Counted from the stretch's first letter, positions 29,314 through 37,843 are shown. The stretch is 64,000 nucleotides of DNA from Ignavibacteriales bacterium (GCA_015709675.1 CP054182.1:1467448-1531447), one strand, 5' to 3'. The notes: a model not told the origin generated them from the sequence alone. Numbers and translations are program-made.

Positions 29314-30528
29314 ATGAAAGTACCACTCCTCGACCTTAAAGCACAGTATCAGACTATTAAAAAAGAAATTGACGAAACCCTCATCCGCGTGGCAGAGTCC
29401 CAATATTTTATTATGGGGCCGGAACTGGAAAAAATGGAAAAAGCCATGGCTGATTATCTTGAGTGCAAATATGCCATCGGTGTTTCATCGGGCACGGATG
29501 CTCTGCTTCTTGCCCTGATGGCGCTGGATATACAGCCCGGCGACGAGGTGATACTGCCGACCTATTCATTTTTTGCAACGGCAGGAGTTGTGGCCCGACT
29601 GAATGCAGTACCGGTTTTTGCCGATAGTGATTCTGTTACCTTTAATATTGATCCGGCAGATATTGAAAAGAAAATCACTCCAAAAACAAAAGCAATCATT
29701 CCGGTGCACCTTTATGGCCAAAGCGCGGACATGGATGCTATTATGGCAATAGCAAAAAAGCATAACCTGTTTGTAATTGAAGACGGCGCTCAGGCAATTG
29801 GTGTGCAATATAAGGATGGCAGGAAGGTTGGAAACTTTGGAGATATCGGCTGCTTCTCATTCTTCCCTTCAAAAAATCTGGGCTGCTTTGGGGACGGCGG
29901 ACTTGTAACTACCAACAATGAAGACCTTGCAAAGAAACTCACCATCAAACGAGTGCATGGCGGGCAGCCGAAGTATTATCACAAGGTGATCGGCGGAAAC
30001 TTCCGGCTTGATGCCCTGCAGGCTGCAGTTCTGAGCGTGAAACTCCCTCATCTTGACGGCTGGAGCGCGAAGCGGCGGGAAAATGCAGCACTCTATACAA
30101 AACTTTTTACCGGTGCAGGACTTGCTGTGCGTGAGGGAGTAACGGTATTTGATGATAAAAACAAAGTACTTCTGCCCGCGGCTGTATATAAATCGGACTC
30201 GGTAAAAAATTATCATATTTACAATCAGTATATTATCAGGGTTGAAAAGCGGAATGCATTGCGTGATTTCCTGACGCAAAAAGGTGTGGGAGTTGAGATA
30301 TATTATCCGGTACCATTCCACCGTCAGGAGTGTTTTGCCTACCTGAATTATGATGTGAATGCTTATCAGGTCGCTGACTGCTGCGCGAATGATTCACTTG
30401 CTTTGCCAATTTATCCGGAACTTAGCACTGAGCAGATTACCTATGTGGTGGATATGATAGCTGAATTTATGCGTACCTCAGATCATCTGCCGCTTGAATG
30501 TAAACACTGTGATTGCATGAAGAAATAA
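29314..30528 (+). CDS. DegT/DnrJ/EryC1/StrS aminotransferase
   Basis: This 404-residue PLP-dependent enzyme has family motifs. MKVPLLDLKAQY is at the N-terminus, GVSSGTDALLLAL binds the PLP phosphate, VHLYGQSADMD and VIEDGAQAIG hold the ring-binding Asp, and FSFFPSKNLG holds the PLP Lys187. The enzymes aminate nucleotide-linked keto-sugars for LPS O-antigens, capsules or glycoproteins. No sugar genes adjoin it, though a polysaccharide operon lies 17 kb away. The C-terminal tail has a cysteine/histidine cluster (KHCDCMKK), which is unusual. The stop codon is followed at once by heptameric repeats. Confidence 0.92.
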   Translation: MKVPLLDLKAQYQTIKKEIDETLIRVAESQYFIMGPELEKMEKAMADYLECKYAIGVSSGTDALLLALMALDIQPGDEVILPTYSFFATAGVVARLNAVPVFADSDSVTFNIDPADIEKKITPKTKAIIPVHLYGQSADMDAIMAIAKKHNLFVIEDGAQAIGVQYKDGRKVGNFGDIGCFSFFPSKNLGCFGDGGLVTTNNEDLAKKLTIKRVHGGQPKYYHKVIGGNFRLDALQAAVLSVKLPHLDGWSAKRRENAALYTKLFTGAGLAVREGVTVFDDKNKVLLPAAVYKSDSVKNYHIYNQYIIRVEKRNALRDFLTQKGVGVEIYYPVPFHRQECFAYLNYDVNAYQVADCCANDSLALPIYPELSTEQITYVVDMIAEFMRTSDHLPLECKHCDCMKK

Positions 30529-30534
30529 ATTTCA

Positions 30535-30569
30535 ATGTACAATGTACAATTTACAATGTATAATGAGGA
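30535..30569 (+). repeat. Heptamer array, 5 units (ATGTACA type)
   Basis: Five consecutive 7-nt units: ATGTACA, ATGTACA, ATTTACA, ATGTATA, ATGAGGA. The array begins 7 nt after the stop codon of the DegT aminotransferase gene. Confidence 0.8.
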
Positions 30570-30710
30570 ACAGGTCTGATTTCCTTGTGTTTCGTAAAGA
30601 GAGTATATTCTTCGCCAATTGGACGCGGATTTTACGGATGCTTCGCAGCACGGATTTAAGCGGATCGGAAATAAATTTTCGTACAGACAGAAGACAATCT
30701 GTCTTTTGCA

Positions 30711-30738
30711 ATGAATAATGAACAATGAAAGAATGAAG
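30711..30738 (+). repeat. Heptamer array, about 4 units (ATGAANA type)
   Basis: Units ATGAATA, ATGAACA and ATGAAAG, with a further decayed unit, lie between the two 25-nt hairpin repeats of the same intergenic region. Confidence 0.6.
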
Positions 30739-30907
30739 AATACCTCTGAATTCTTTTTTCCGTACAGACAGATGACAATCTGTCTCTCAGCCGAGGGGTA
30801 TATACTCCGCTGATGGGACGCGGATTTTACGGATGCCTCGCAGCACGGATTAAAGCGGATCAAAGAAATCCTGTTGATCATGTTCCTCCTTTAATCGTGT
30901 TCTGAAT

Positions 30908-30935
30908 TGTACATTGTTCATTGTAAATTGTACAT
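30908..30935 (-). repeat. Heptamer array, 4 units (ATGTACA type), reverse strand
   Basis: Read on the minus strand: ATGTACA, ATTTACA, ATGAACA, ATGTACA. It begins 3 nt after the stop codon of the TRAP binding-protein gene and matches the array at 34749-34776 at nearly every position. Confidence 0.8.
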
Positions 30936-30938
30936 TGA

Positions 30939-32027
30939 TCACAGGTAGTTCCTTTCTCCCACGCTGTACCACTCCGCGAACTTTTGCTGATACTGTATAT
31001 ATGATTGATACACCTTTTTGCTGAAAGGATCAGACGAGGTAATCTCTGCGATAACCTCAGCGGTTTTTTCTTTAAGAAAAGAAAGCACTTCTCCGGGAAA
31101 GGGGAGGATATTCACTTTTTCTTCATCACGGAGCTTTACGTAGTGCTCCTGGTTCCGGATAAATGCTTCAGAGATGCTGTCTGACAGCAATGACTGGGAG
31201 GCATATCTGATTATCGCCTGATATTCTGCGGGGAGCTGTTCATAGGCCTGTTTGTTCACGATCAGTTCTATTACTCCTGTGGGTTCCTGCCAGCCGGGGT
31301 AGTAATAGTATTTGGCGATTTTGTGAAAGCCCATCAGGTAGTCATGGTATGGGCCCACCCATTCAAGTGCATCAATAACACCGCGTTCAAGATTGGTATA
31401 AAGCTCGGCTCCGGGAGAAAGCACTGTGGTTGCACCGGCTTTTGTGATGATACGTCCGCCAAGTCCGGGGATGCGCATTTTTAATCCTTTTAAATCTTGC
31501 ACCGATTCAATTTTCCGGTTAAACCAGCCCCCTGTCTGTCCGCCGGTATTGGCAATCAGGAAGGGGATCAGATTAAATGAGCCATAGACTTCCCGCATCA
31601 ACTCAAGACCTCCGCCATACATGAGCCAGGAGTTCGCCTGTGTGGTATTCATTCCGAACGGAACCGCGGAGAAAAAGGAAACTGAAGGTATTTTACCTGC
31701 CCAATAGTAGGGGGCACTGTGGCCCAGTTCGGCAATTCCCTGGCTGACCGCATCAAATGACTCAAAAGCCGGGACAAGCTCCCCCGCGCCATAAACATGA
31801 ATCGTAAAGCGGCCGCCCGAAAGCTCGCTTACTGCCCTGGCGAATTTTTCAGCCGATTCCCCAAGCAGAGGGAACTTTGGAGGCCAGGCGGTCACCATTT
31901 TCCACTCAATCTTTTCCCCGGTGTGGACTGCCGCGGAATGCCCCTTACGGTCTCCGCAGCCATATATCAGCGTACCGGCTCCTGCCACAGTAGCAGTTTT
32001 AAGGAAATTTCTTCTATTCTTGCTCAT
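30939..32027 (-). CDS. TRAP transporter substrate-binding protein (DctP family), Tat-exported lipoprotein
   Basis: This 362-residue protein has a twin-arginine motif (NRRNFLK, residues 4-10) followed by a hydrophobic stretch and a lipobox ending in Cys (LIYGC), then a TRAP-type solute receptor body (KMVTAWPPKFPLLGESAEKF; MRIPGLGGRIITKAGA). KMRIPG-like sequence is the usual signature with the carboxylate-binding Arg. TRAP receptors deliver organic acids to a DctQM permease. None is encoded here, so this is an orphan receptor. It would be folded in the cytoplasm and lipid-anchored. AAGGAGG precedes the ATG. Its stop is followed directly by a heptamer array. Confidence 0.9.
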   Translation of the reverse strand: MSKNRRNFLKTATVAGAGTLIYGCGDRKGHSAAVHTGEKIEWKMVTAWPPKFPLLGESAEKFARAVSELSGGRFTIHVYGAGELVPAFESFDAVSQGIAELGHSAPYYWAGKIPSVSFFSAVPFGMNTTQANSWLMYGGGLELMREVYGSFNLIPFLIANTGGQTGGWFNRKIESVQDLKGLKMRIPGLGGRIITKAGATTVLSPGAELYTNLERGVIDALEWVGPYHDYLMGFHKIAKYYYYPGWQEPTGVIELIVNKQAYEQLPAEYQAIIRYASQSLLSDSISEAFIRNQEHYVKLRDEEKVNILPFPGEVLSFLKEKTAEVIAEITSSDPFSKKVYQSYIQYQQKFAEWYSVGERNYL

Positions 32028-32165
32028 GCCTCCTCCTTAAGATTTTTGAGGTGATTCAGGTCTCATTAAGAAATGATGAATATTTTTCTTTTTACGGCTA
32101 ATTGCCGAAATTAAACATTATATTTTTATAAATTACATCAAATTTGAATAATCTCCTGTAAGGAT

Positions 32166-32972
32166 ATGCCGGAAAAAAGCAGCACAACTCTGAAAAAACT
32201 CCTGCCTGAACGAGGTGCTGTTGAGGAGTTCTTTATATCCATAGGAGGATTGTTTGAATTCACCATAAAATTTTTCAAGTCTGTCTTTTTACCGCCGTAC
32301 GAGTTCGCTGAAGTTAAAAAGCATATGGATGAGCTTGGGGTTAAAACGCTCCCTATTGTAAGCATTACCGGTCTGATTATCGGTTTGGTGCTGGCATTGC
32401 AGAGCAATCCGGTTCTGGCGCGGTTCGGGGCGGAATCATTCCTCCCTGCAATGGTTACTCTTTCGGTAGTGCGTGAACTTGGCCCTGTGATGACGGCTCT
32501 GCTTTTTGCCGGCAGAGTAAGCAGCGGAATAGGCGCTGAACTTGGTTCGATGCGTGTAACAGAACAGATTGACGCGATGGAAGTTACCGCTATCAATCCA
32601 TTCAAATTCCTGGTGGTAACCCGGGTGGTTGCCTGCACGCTCATTCTGCCGATGCTTTCGGTGTATGTGATTATCCTCGCGGTTTTTGGCGCATATATAG
32701 CAGTCGTAATTGTTCAGGATACCACCTTCCCGTTGTATATCAACGCGGTGATTGATTCGGTGCGTTTTTCGGATATTATCCCCAGCATAGGCAAAACCTT
32801 TGTTTTCGGATTTATTGTGGGTATTGTCGGCTCCTTTAAGGGATACAACGCAACACGAGGCACTGAAGGTGTGGGCAAAGCATCAACCACCGCCGTGGTG
32901 ATGTCATCACTGCTCATCGTGATTTTTGATATGGTTTTAGTAAGGATTACCCTCTGGTTATGGCCGATGTAA
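32166..32972 (+). CDS. mlaE: MlaE-family ABC transporter permease
   Basis: This 268-residue membrane protein has five predicted helices after an amphipathic N-terminal interfacial helix. The family motif is in GIGAELGSMRVTEQIDAMEV (about residues 119-138), and VIGLVLALQSNPVLARFGAE is the first helical region. It is the permease of a phospholipid transporter that maintains outer-membrane lipid asymmetry. It overlaps the ATPase gene by 13 nt and forms an operon with mlaF and mlaD. No MlaB or MlaC gene follows. Confidence 0.93.
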   Translation: MPEKSSTTLKKLLPERGAVEEFFISIGGLFEFTIKFFKSVFLPPYEFAEVKKHMDELGVKTLPIVSITGLIIGLVLALQSNPVLARFGAESFLPAMVTLSVVRELGPVMTALLFAGRVSSGIGAELGSMRVTEQIDAMEVTAINPFKFLVVTRVVACTLILPMLSVYVIILAVFGAYIAVVIVQDTTFPLYINAVIDSVRFSDIIPSIGKTFVFGFIVGIVGSFKGYNATRGTEGVGKASTTAVVMSSLLIVIFDMVLVRITLWLWPM

Positions 32973-33718
32973 TTGTTGATATACGTGATGTATATAAGAG
33001 TTTCGGCCCGGCTGATATTCTTAAAGGTGTTTCCCTTACGGTCACCGAGGGTGAGAATCTGGTAATATTCGGCAAAAGCGGCACAGGAAAAAGCGTATTG
33101 CTGAAATGCCTTGTCGGGCTTCTGACGCCGGACGCAGGTGATATACTGGTCTGGGAGAAGCATGTGACACAGCTCCCGGCAAAAGAACTGAATGCACTCC
33201 GGCTGCACATGGGATTTTTATTTCAGAGCGCGGCATTGTATGACTCCATGACCGTGAGGGAAAATCTGGAGTTTCCCCTCAGAAAAAATTATAAATTTAC
33301 CGATGGTGAAATCACCGCAAAGGTTGAGCGTGCGCTTGATATGGTCTCTCTGAGTGACGCGATTGATAAAATGCCTTCTGAACTTTCCGGCGGAATGAGA
33401 AAACGGATCGGTCTTGCAAGGTCCATCATCACGGAACCAAAACTGATGATGTATGATGAACCGACCACCGGCCTTGACCCGATTACCACAAAGGAGATCA
33501 GCAAACTTATCCGTGATCTTCAGACGGAGCTGAAAATGACTTCAATTGTGGTAACGCATGATATCATCTGCGCGACCATTATTGCGGACCGGACGATTGT
33601 ATTAAAAGACGGCGTAATCTTTTTTGAAGGTAATATGACGGAACTGGTGAACAGCCGTGATCCGTTTCTGGTTAATTTTTTTAGTCCTGATTTGATCGAG
33701 GAAGAAACAGGTATATAA
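32960..33718 (+). CDS. mlaF: MlaF-family ABC transporter ATPase
   Basis: This 252-residue ABC ATPase has Walker A GKSGTGKSV (about residues 36-44), signature LSGGMRKRIGLARSI, Walker B LMMYDEPTTGLDP and the H-loop in VVTHD. The LSGGM signature and the DEPTTGLDPIT run are typical of MlaF. It powers the MlaE permease at the cytoplasmic side. The start lies inside the end of mlaE, and the mlaD ATG comes 1 nt after the stop, so the three subunits are translated from one message. Confidence 0.94.
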   Translation: MADVIVDIRDVYKSFGPADILKGVSLTVTEGENLVIFGKSGTGKSVLLKCLVGLLTPDAGDILVWEKHVTQLPAKELNALRLHMGFLFQSAALYDSMTVRENLEFPLRKNYKFTDGEITAKVERALDMVSLSDAIDKMPSELSGGMRKRIGLARSIITEPKLMMYDEPTTGLDPITTKEISKLIRDLQTELKMTSIVVTHDIICATIIADRTIVLKDGVIFFEGNMTELVNSRDPFLVNFFSPDLIEEETGI

Positions 33719-33719
33719 T

Positions 33720-34742
33720 ATGGCCCAGGGTGCAAATAAACTCCGTTTAGGTGTATTCGTTGTTATCGGATCAGCCCTCACGATTTTAATCGTATTTCTG
33801 GTCGGAAGCAAGGAATCCCTTTTTTCCGAAACTTATACGGTCTCAGCATATTTTTCCAACATAGGCGGGCTTCGTAATGGTGCTCCGGTGCGTCTGAGCG
33901 GTATATCAGTCGGCTCTGTTTCCGAAGTTAAGTTTACCGGCGAATCGTCAGGCCGGGTTGAAGTAAAGATGAAAATTTCGGAAGATGCAATGAAATATCT
34001 GAGTACTTCAACCCGCGCTACAATAGAGTCTGAAGGTCTGGTCGGCAATCAGGTCATTGTTCTGCAGATTACCTCTGACAATGCAGCTAAGGTGGAAAAC
34101 GGAGGAGTGATTATCGGGGTTGATCCGGTCGGATACGGGGCGATTATAGATGAAACACGAAGCACGCTTGAAAACACCAAAGAACTGACCCGCTCTTTCG
34201 CGGAAATTGTCGAAAAAGTTAATCAGGGAGAGGGAACCGTAGGAAAACTGCTTAATGATGATCAGCTTTACCGCAGTACCGTGGCGCTGATGACCACAGC
34301 GGAGAGAAGTCTTAACTCCATCTCAAATAAACTTGACTCAACCACAGTGGTTGTTACCTCCATGATTACCGGTATTGAATCGGTAATCAGAAACGTTGAT
34401 AATATTGTGGTGAAGGTGGATGATATCGTTCAGGAAGTGAATGACGGAAAGGGACTGCTCGGAAATTTACTTAAGGACTCAAGCCGTGTGGCAAACCAGC
34501 TTGATGCGGTACTTTCAAATGTTATCTCCATCACCGAAGACACCCGCCTCGGAACCGCGCGCTTTGCTGAAAACATGGAAGCACTTAAAAGGAACTGGCT
34601 CTTTAAGAGTTATTTTGAACAGCGCGGATTTTATGACAAGCCGGGTTATGAAAAAGAACTTGATGAGCTGCTGAAGCAGATCAATAACAGGATAAAAGTA
34701 CTGGATGAAAAGATTGAAGTGCTGAAAAAAATGGAGAAATAA
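33720..34742 (+). CDS. mlaD: MlaD-family MCE domain protein
   Basis: This 340-residue protein has one N-terminal transmembrane segment (about 11-30) and an MCE domain beginning YTVSAYFSNIGGLRNGAPV (about 38-56) with RLSGISVGSV. A long helical region (about 140-340) follows, with repeated V/I-x3-V heptads (SNKLDSTTVVVTS; VDDIVQEVNDGKG). MCE proteins form hexameric rings that carry lipids across the periplasm; the long C-terminal helices may form a tunnel or needle as in other MCE proteins. It ends the mlaEFD operon. A heptamer array begins 6 nt after its stop. Confidence 0.92.
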   Translation: MAQGANKLRLGVFVVIGSALTILIVFLVGSKESLFSETYTVSAYFSNIGGLRNGAPVRLSGISVGSVSEVKFTGESSGRVEVKMKISEDAMKYLSTSTRATIESEGLVGNQVIVLQITSDNAAKVENGGVIIGVDPVGYGAIIDETRSTLENTKELTRSFAEIVEKVNQGEGTVGKLLNDDQLYRSTVALMTTAERSLNSISNKLDSTTVVVTSMITGIESVIRNVDNIVVKVDDIVQEVNDGKGLLGNLLKDSSRVANQLDAVLSNVISITEDTRLGTARFAENMEALKRNWLFKSYFEQRGFYDKPGYEKELDELLKQINNRIKVLDEKIEVLKKMEK

Positions 34743-34748
34743 TTTTCA

Positions 34749-34776
34749 ATGTACAGTTTACAATGAACAATGTACA
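34749..34776 (+). repeat. Heptamer array, 4 units (ATGTACA type)
   Basis: Units ATGTACA, GTTTACA, ATGAACA, ATGTACA, beginning 6 nt after the mlaD stop. The block is nearly identical to the minus-strand array at 30908-30935. Confidence 0.8.
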
Positions 34777-34880
34777 ATTGAGTTCTGAAAACTCTGCGTG
34801 ACTTTGCTTAAGCTTCTTTTACTTTGCGTTTAATCTTTCGTTAACTTTGAAAAATTCTTGCGGAATTCGCAATCTGTCAC

Positions 34881-34929
34881 CAATTCATACTTCATAATTC
34901 ATCCTTCATAATTCATCCTTCATAATTCA
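34881..34929 (-). repeat. Heptamer array, 7 units (TGAAnnn type)
   Basis: Read on the minus strand: TGAATTA, TGAAGGA, TGAATTA, TGAAGGA, TGAATTA, TGAAGTA, TGAATTG. The first TGA is itself the stop codon of the C39-like gene, so the repeat array supplies that stop. Confidence 0.85.
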
Positions 34930-35763
34930 GTATATCGGGTCCATCCCGTAGCGGCCGCAGGCATACATCATCAGCAGGGAGGTAATATCTATCAGGACTT
35001 TAGCCTCATCCTTTTCGTATATACGCAGGTCGTAGACATCAGCAACAAATTCCATATTATCTAAGATTTTCCTTAGTTCGCTGTGCTTCGGGTCACCGTG
35101 CCAGTGAGCAACTCTTTTAATGAGCAGTTTTTCATAGCGGCGGAGGAACTCGGTAAAAGAATAGGAAAATTTTGAATTGCCTGAGAGGGGGCGGCAGATA
35201 TCAATCAGGTCATTAAAATAGATATCCCACTTTTCAGCAACTTCCTTGTTTTTTTCGTGCATGACTTTGCGCGCCACCTCCAGAGAGAACTTTCCTTTTG
35301 TGGCGGTGCGGAATTTCGGGATGATGGCGTAACCGTCATAACTGATATGATGAGTTTCTTCATCGGTATATTTCCATCGTTTAAGAAGGGCTGCGGGGGA
35401 ATATATCTTTATTACTTTCGGCAGTTTACTGTCCACCACCACATAGCGCCCAGACTGATGATTAATAACGGTAAACCAGTGCTCCCAGTTATCAACCGAA
35501 AGGATGCAGGGGTGCGACTGCTTAAGATGGGCATTAAGGGAGCGGAGGGCAATTTTGGGATCACGTCTGCGGAAGTATTTCATCTCACAGTCACTTGCCT
35601 TAGCTGCCTTGGCCAGACCTATCTCGTCGGTGCCGTTCCACCAGTTGCTGCCGGCGATACGCCCCAGTTCTTTTTCACTCCGGAACTGACCGAGGGTCAC
35701 CAGAGCATATTTCAGGGCAAACGGGCCGCACTCATAGCTTGACGGCTGGGGATAAAAGCTCAT
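34927..35763 (-). CDS. C39-like papain-fold protein
   Basis: This 278-residue protein opens with SSYECGPFALKYAL: Cys12 followed by G-P-F/A-L is the catalytic Cys of C39-type peptidases. His95 (NWEHWFTVI) and Asp111 (VVVDS) complete a triad-like set. C39 domains normally cut double-glycine leader peptides in ABC transporters, but stand-alone C39-like proteins exist with unknown roles. The remaining 150 residues (about 130-278) are helical and unfamiliar, with DPKHSELRKIL and a conserved-looking YACGRYGMDPIY tail. No signal peptide is seen. It is divergent from the ATP-grasp ligase gene 90 nt away. Its stop codon is the first TGA of a heptamer array. Confidence 0.75.
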   Translation of the reverse strand: MSFYPQPSSYECGPFALKYALVTLGQFRSEKELGRIAGSNWWNGTDEIGLAKAAKASDCEMKYFRRRDPKIALRSLNAHLKQSHPCILSVDNWEHWFTVINHQSGRYVVVDSKLPKVIKIYSPAALLKRWKYTDEETHHISYDGYAIIPKFRTATKGKFSLEVARKVMHEKNKEVAEKWDIYFNDLIDICRPLSGNSKFSYSFTEFLRRYEKLLIKRVAHWHGDPKHSELRKILDNMEFVADVYDLRIYEKDEAKVLIDITSLLMMYACGRYGMDPIY

Positions 35764-35854
35764 GCTGAACGGTTTTAATTGGCTGTTTTACTTTGTAAAT
35801 TTATTTTCAGGAATCGAAAAAATAAACAATCAGCCAATAAATCAAACAGAATAA

Positions 35855-36925
35855 ATGGCAAGGAAGAAAAATAAAATTAAGGTGGGGGTTATTTATAATG
35901 AATCAGCGCCCGAAATGTACGGTTCGCAAACCAAAGCGGATAACGGCGAGCTGAAGTTTATCCCCTATTTTGAGATTGAACATCAAAGTCCGATTGATGA
36001 ATTTGAAGATATAGCCGGACATCTCCGGAAACAGGGCTTTGATGCATACGCTTTTAATATCCACGACAGTCTGGATAAACTTCTTGATCATCTGACTCAG
36101 GAAAAGCCGGATGTGGTCTTTAACTTTATTGAGGTTTTTGGTGTCAGTTCGCGCTATGAAATGAATATTGCGGGGATATATGAAATGCTGGGTATTCACT
36201 ACACAGGAGCACCCGTCCTGACTCTTGCAAACTGCCAGGATAAAATTCTGACAAAAAAACTGCTTCGTGCCTCAGGAATTCAGGTTCCCGATTTTGAAAT
36301 GGTGAGCGAACCATTGCTGCATCTCCCGAAGCATCTTAAATTTCCCGTGATTATTAAGCCTGCTTATGAGGATGCATCCGTGGGGATTGAGCATGACGCT
36401 GTAGTGAGAGATGAAAAACGGATGCGCGATCGCATTGACTATATTCTTGAACACTTTAAACAGCCTGCTATTCTTGATCAATATATTGACGGCAGGGAGA
36501 TGAATGTTTCGGTCGTGGGGGATGAAAACCTGGAAGCCCTGCCGATAAGTGAAATTGATTTTTCAGAAATGCCGGGTCATCTGGACCGAATTGTGAGCTA
36601 TCAGGCCAAATGGGATCCTCATCATGAGGCGTATCACCGTACCATCCCGATATGTCCGGCTCCTCTGACGGCCAATATGACAAAAAAGATTCAGAAGATT
36701 GCGGTTAATGCATTCCGGACCATGAACTGCAGGGATTATGCCCGGATTGATTGCAGATTGAACAAAAACGGGGATGTATTCGTCTTAGAGGTAAATCCAA
36801 ATCCCGACCTGACAGAAGGGGCGGGGTTTATGCGCTCGGCTGAGGCCGCTGGTTATAAGTATGGTAAAATGCTCGCAAGGATTGTTGATTCAGCAGTACA
36901 AAGAAAACTAAGGAGTAAGATATGA
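35855..36925 (+). CDS. ATP-grasp ligase, D-alanine-D-alanine ligase-like
   Basis: This 356-residue protein resembles the Ddl family of ATP-grasp ligases. The N-terminal region reads KIKVGVIYNES and PDVVFNFIEVFG; KFPVIIKPAYEDASVGIEH is the ATP-binding part; GDVFVLEVNPNPDL holds the Glu/Asn magnesium ligands. It is longer than typical Ddl, and its N-terminus differs from the canonical GG-x-SxExxVS start, so the true substrates may not be D-Ala. It is divergently arranged with a C39-like protein and overlaps the zinc-ribbon gene by 4 nt. ATP-grasp plus papain-like pairs occur in peptide-modification systems by established knowledge. Confidence 0.85.
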   Translation: MARKKNKIKVGVIYNESAPEMYGSQTKADNGELKFIPYFEIEHQSPIDEFEDIAGHLRKQGFDAYAFNIHDSLDKLLDHLTQEKPDVVFNFIEVFGVSSRYEMNIAGIYEMLGIHYTGAPVLTLANCQDKILTKKLLRASGIQVPDFEMVSEPLLHLPKHLKFPVIIKPAYEDASVGIEHDAVVRDEKRMRDRIDYILEHFKQPAILDQYIDGREMNVSVVGDENLEALPISEIDFSEMPGHLDRIVSYQAKWDPHHEAYHRTIPICPAPLTANMTKKIQKIAVNAFRTMNCRDYARIDCRLNKNGDVFVLEVNPNPDLTEGAGFMRSAEAAGYKYGKMLARIVDSAVQRKLRSKI

Positions 36926-37242
36926 AATGTCCCGTTTGCAGTGTTGATCTGGTGATTTCAGATCGTGTAGGAATCGAAATTGACTATTGCCCTAAATGCC
37001 GCGGTGTGTGGCTTGACCGCGGAGAGCTCGATAAAATTATTGAGCGCAGCGCCGCCTACGAAGCGGCGGCTGTTTCATCGCCTCCTCCTCCCCGCGATGA
37101 CAGGAGGGATTATGACCGGAAAAAGGATGAATACTACAAGAAAGATGATGATTACCGGAAAGATGGCTACTATAAGAAGGATGATTATTATTACAAGAAG
37201 AAAAAAGGGGGATTCCTCGGAGAGATTTTTGACTTTGACTAA
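36922..37242 (+). CDS. Zinc-ribbon (zf-TFIIB) protein with Tyr/Lys/Asp tail
   Basis: This 106-residue protein has an N-terminal zf-TFIIB-like zinc ribbon: Cys3, Cys6, Cys23 and Cys26, with CPKCRGVWLDRGELDKII typical of the family. Residues about 58-98 form a low-complexity tail built of Y-K-K-D-D-like units (DDRRDYDRKKDEYYKKDD and similar). It ends with GGFLGEIFDFD, a motif common to these proteins. AGGAG lies before the ATG, which overlaps the ligase stop (ATGA). Zinc-ribbon proteins of this type have no proven function; the tail may bind nucleic acid or protein. A strong terminator follows. Confidence 0.85.
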   Translation: MKCPVCSVDLVISDRVGIEIDYCPKCRGVWLDRGELDKIIERSAAYEAAAVSSPPPPRDDRRDYDRKKDEYYKKDDDYRKDGYYKKDDYYYKKKKGGFLGEIFDFD

Positions 37243-37264
37243 GAGTCAGGGATTCACGAATAAT

Positions 37265-37297
37265 AAAAAGGCGGTCTTGTGACCGCCTTTTTTTATT
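37265..37297. terminator. Terminator between convergent genes
   Basis: A 12-bp stem (AAAAAGGCGGTC at 37265-37276, GACCGCCTTTTT at 37281-37292) with a TTGT loop and flanking A and T runs. It can work in both directions, for the zinc-ribbon gene (+) and the DUF6580-like gene (-). Confidence 0.93.
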
Positions 37298-37312
37298 TAA
37301 TGATAAGAAAGC

Positions 37313-37843
37313 TTATGCCTGCTGAGGAACTGCCTTCAGGACTGTCCTGGTAACCAGTTCATAGCTACCGAAAAGCACAGCGGTGAAAAGCAAATCTCCG
37401 GCCAGGGTATTGCCGAAGAAAGGAACTGCCATAACATAGCAGGTGCCGAGTCCTTCAAGGGTTTTCGGATACATGGTTCCGGTTACCCATACTGAAAAAT
37501 TGGTGATGATGAAAAACAGGACTGAACCGGTTACTGATGCAGCCGCGGTTGTCATAATTCCCGGCTTTCTGCTGACGAGCATTCCGAGTGCGACAATCAG
37601 AACAAAAGAGAAATACACCGCAAAAAGATCAGCGTGAAGGCCGATTATCAGGTCGGTTATGAAGAGCGCGGAAAGGGGTACCAGAAAAGCCAGATTACGG
37701 TTTTTCAGATATGCACCGCTGAAAAGCGCAACGCCGCCGATTGCGGCAAAGTTTACGGGAAGCTCTGCAAGCCGCGAAAGGACCGCAACCAGAATGAGAG
37801 AGACTGCCAGCCAGGTTTTCATATTATTCAATATTTTAATCAT
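37313..37843 (-). CDS. DUF6580-like integral membrane protein, candidate vitamin-uptake component
   Basis: This protein has about 176 residues and five to six transmembrane helices. I choose the ATG at 37843 because AGGAG sits 8 nt upstream; a longer form would start at 37876. The pattern AAIGGVALFSGAYLKNR followed by a TM core and VPFFGNTLAGDLLFTAVLFG resembles DUF6580, which looks like the S-component of ECF vitamin transporters in size and topology. The only Cys lies in LGTCYVMAV. It follows the BtuB-like receptor gene on the same strand, 111 nt downstream, behind a cobalamin riboswitch, so a role in B12 transport is a plausible inference. Confidence 0.7.
   Translation of the reverse strand: MIKILNNMKTWLAVSLILVAVLSRLAELPVNFAAIGGVALFSGAYLKNRNLAFLVPLSALFITDLIIGLHADLFAVYFSFVLIVALGMLVSRKPGIMTTAAASVTGSVLFFIITNFSVWVTGTMYPKTLEGLGTCYVMAVPFFGNTLAGDLLFTAVLFGSYELVTRTVLKAVPQQA

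Larger units (their letters stand above)
30529..30938. repeat. Repeat-filled intergenic region (composite element)
   Basis: No gene is present. Two 46-nt direct copies starting GGACGCGGATTTTACGGATG (30621-30666 and 30816-30861) match at 44 of 46 positions. Two 25-nt copies starting CGTACAGACAG (30680-30704 and 30761-30785) match at 24 of 25 and each form a 7-8 bp hairpin around 'AGACAG...CTGTCT'. Inversely oriented heptameric arrays (30535-30569 and 30908-30935) flank both ends. The layout resembles a small non-autonomous element with terminal inverted repeats, but no transposase or target duplication was identified. Confidence 0.75.
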
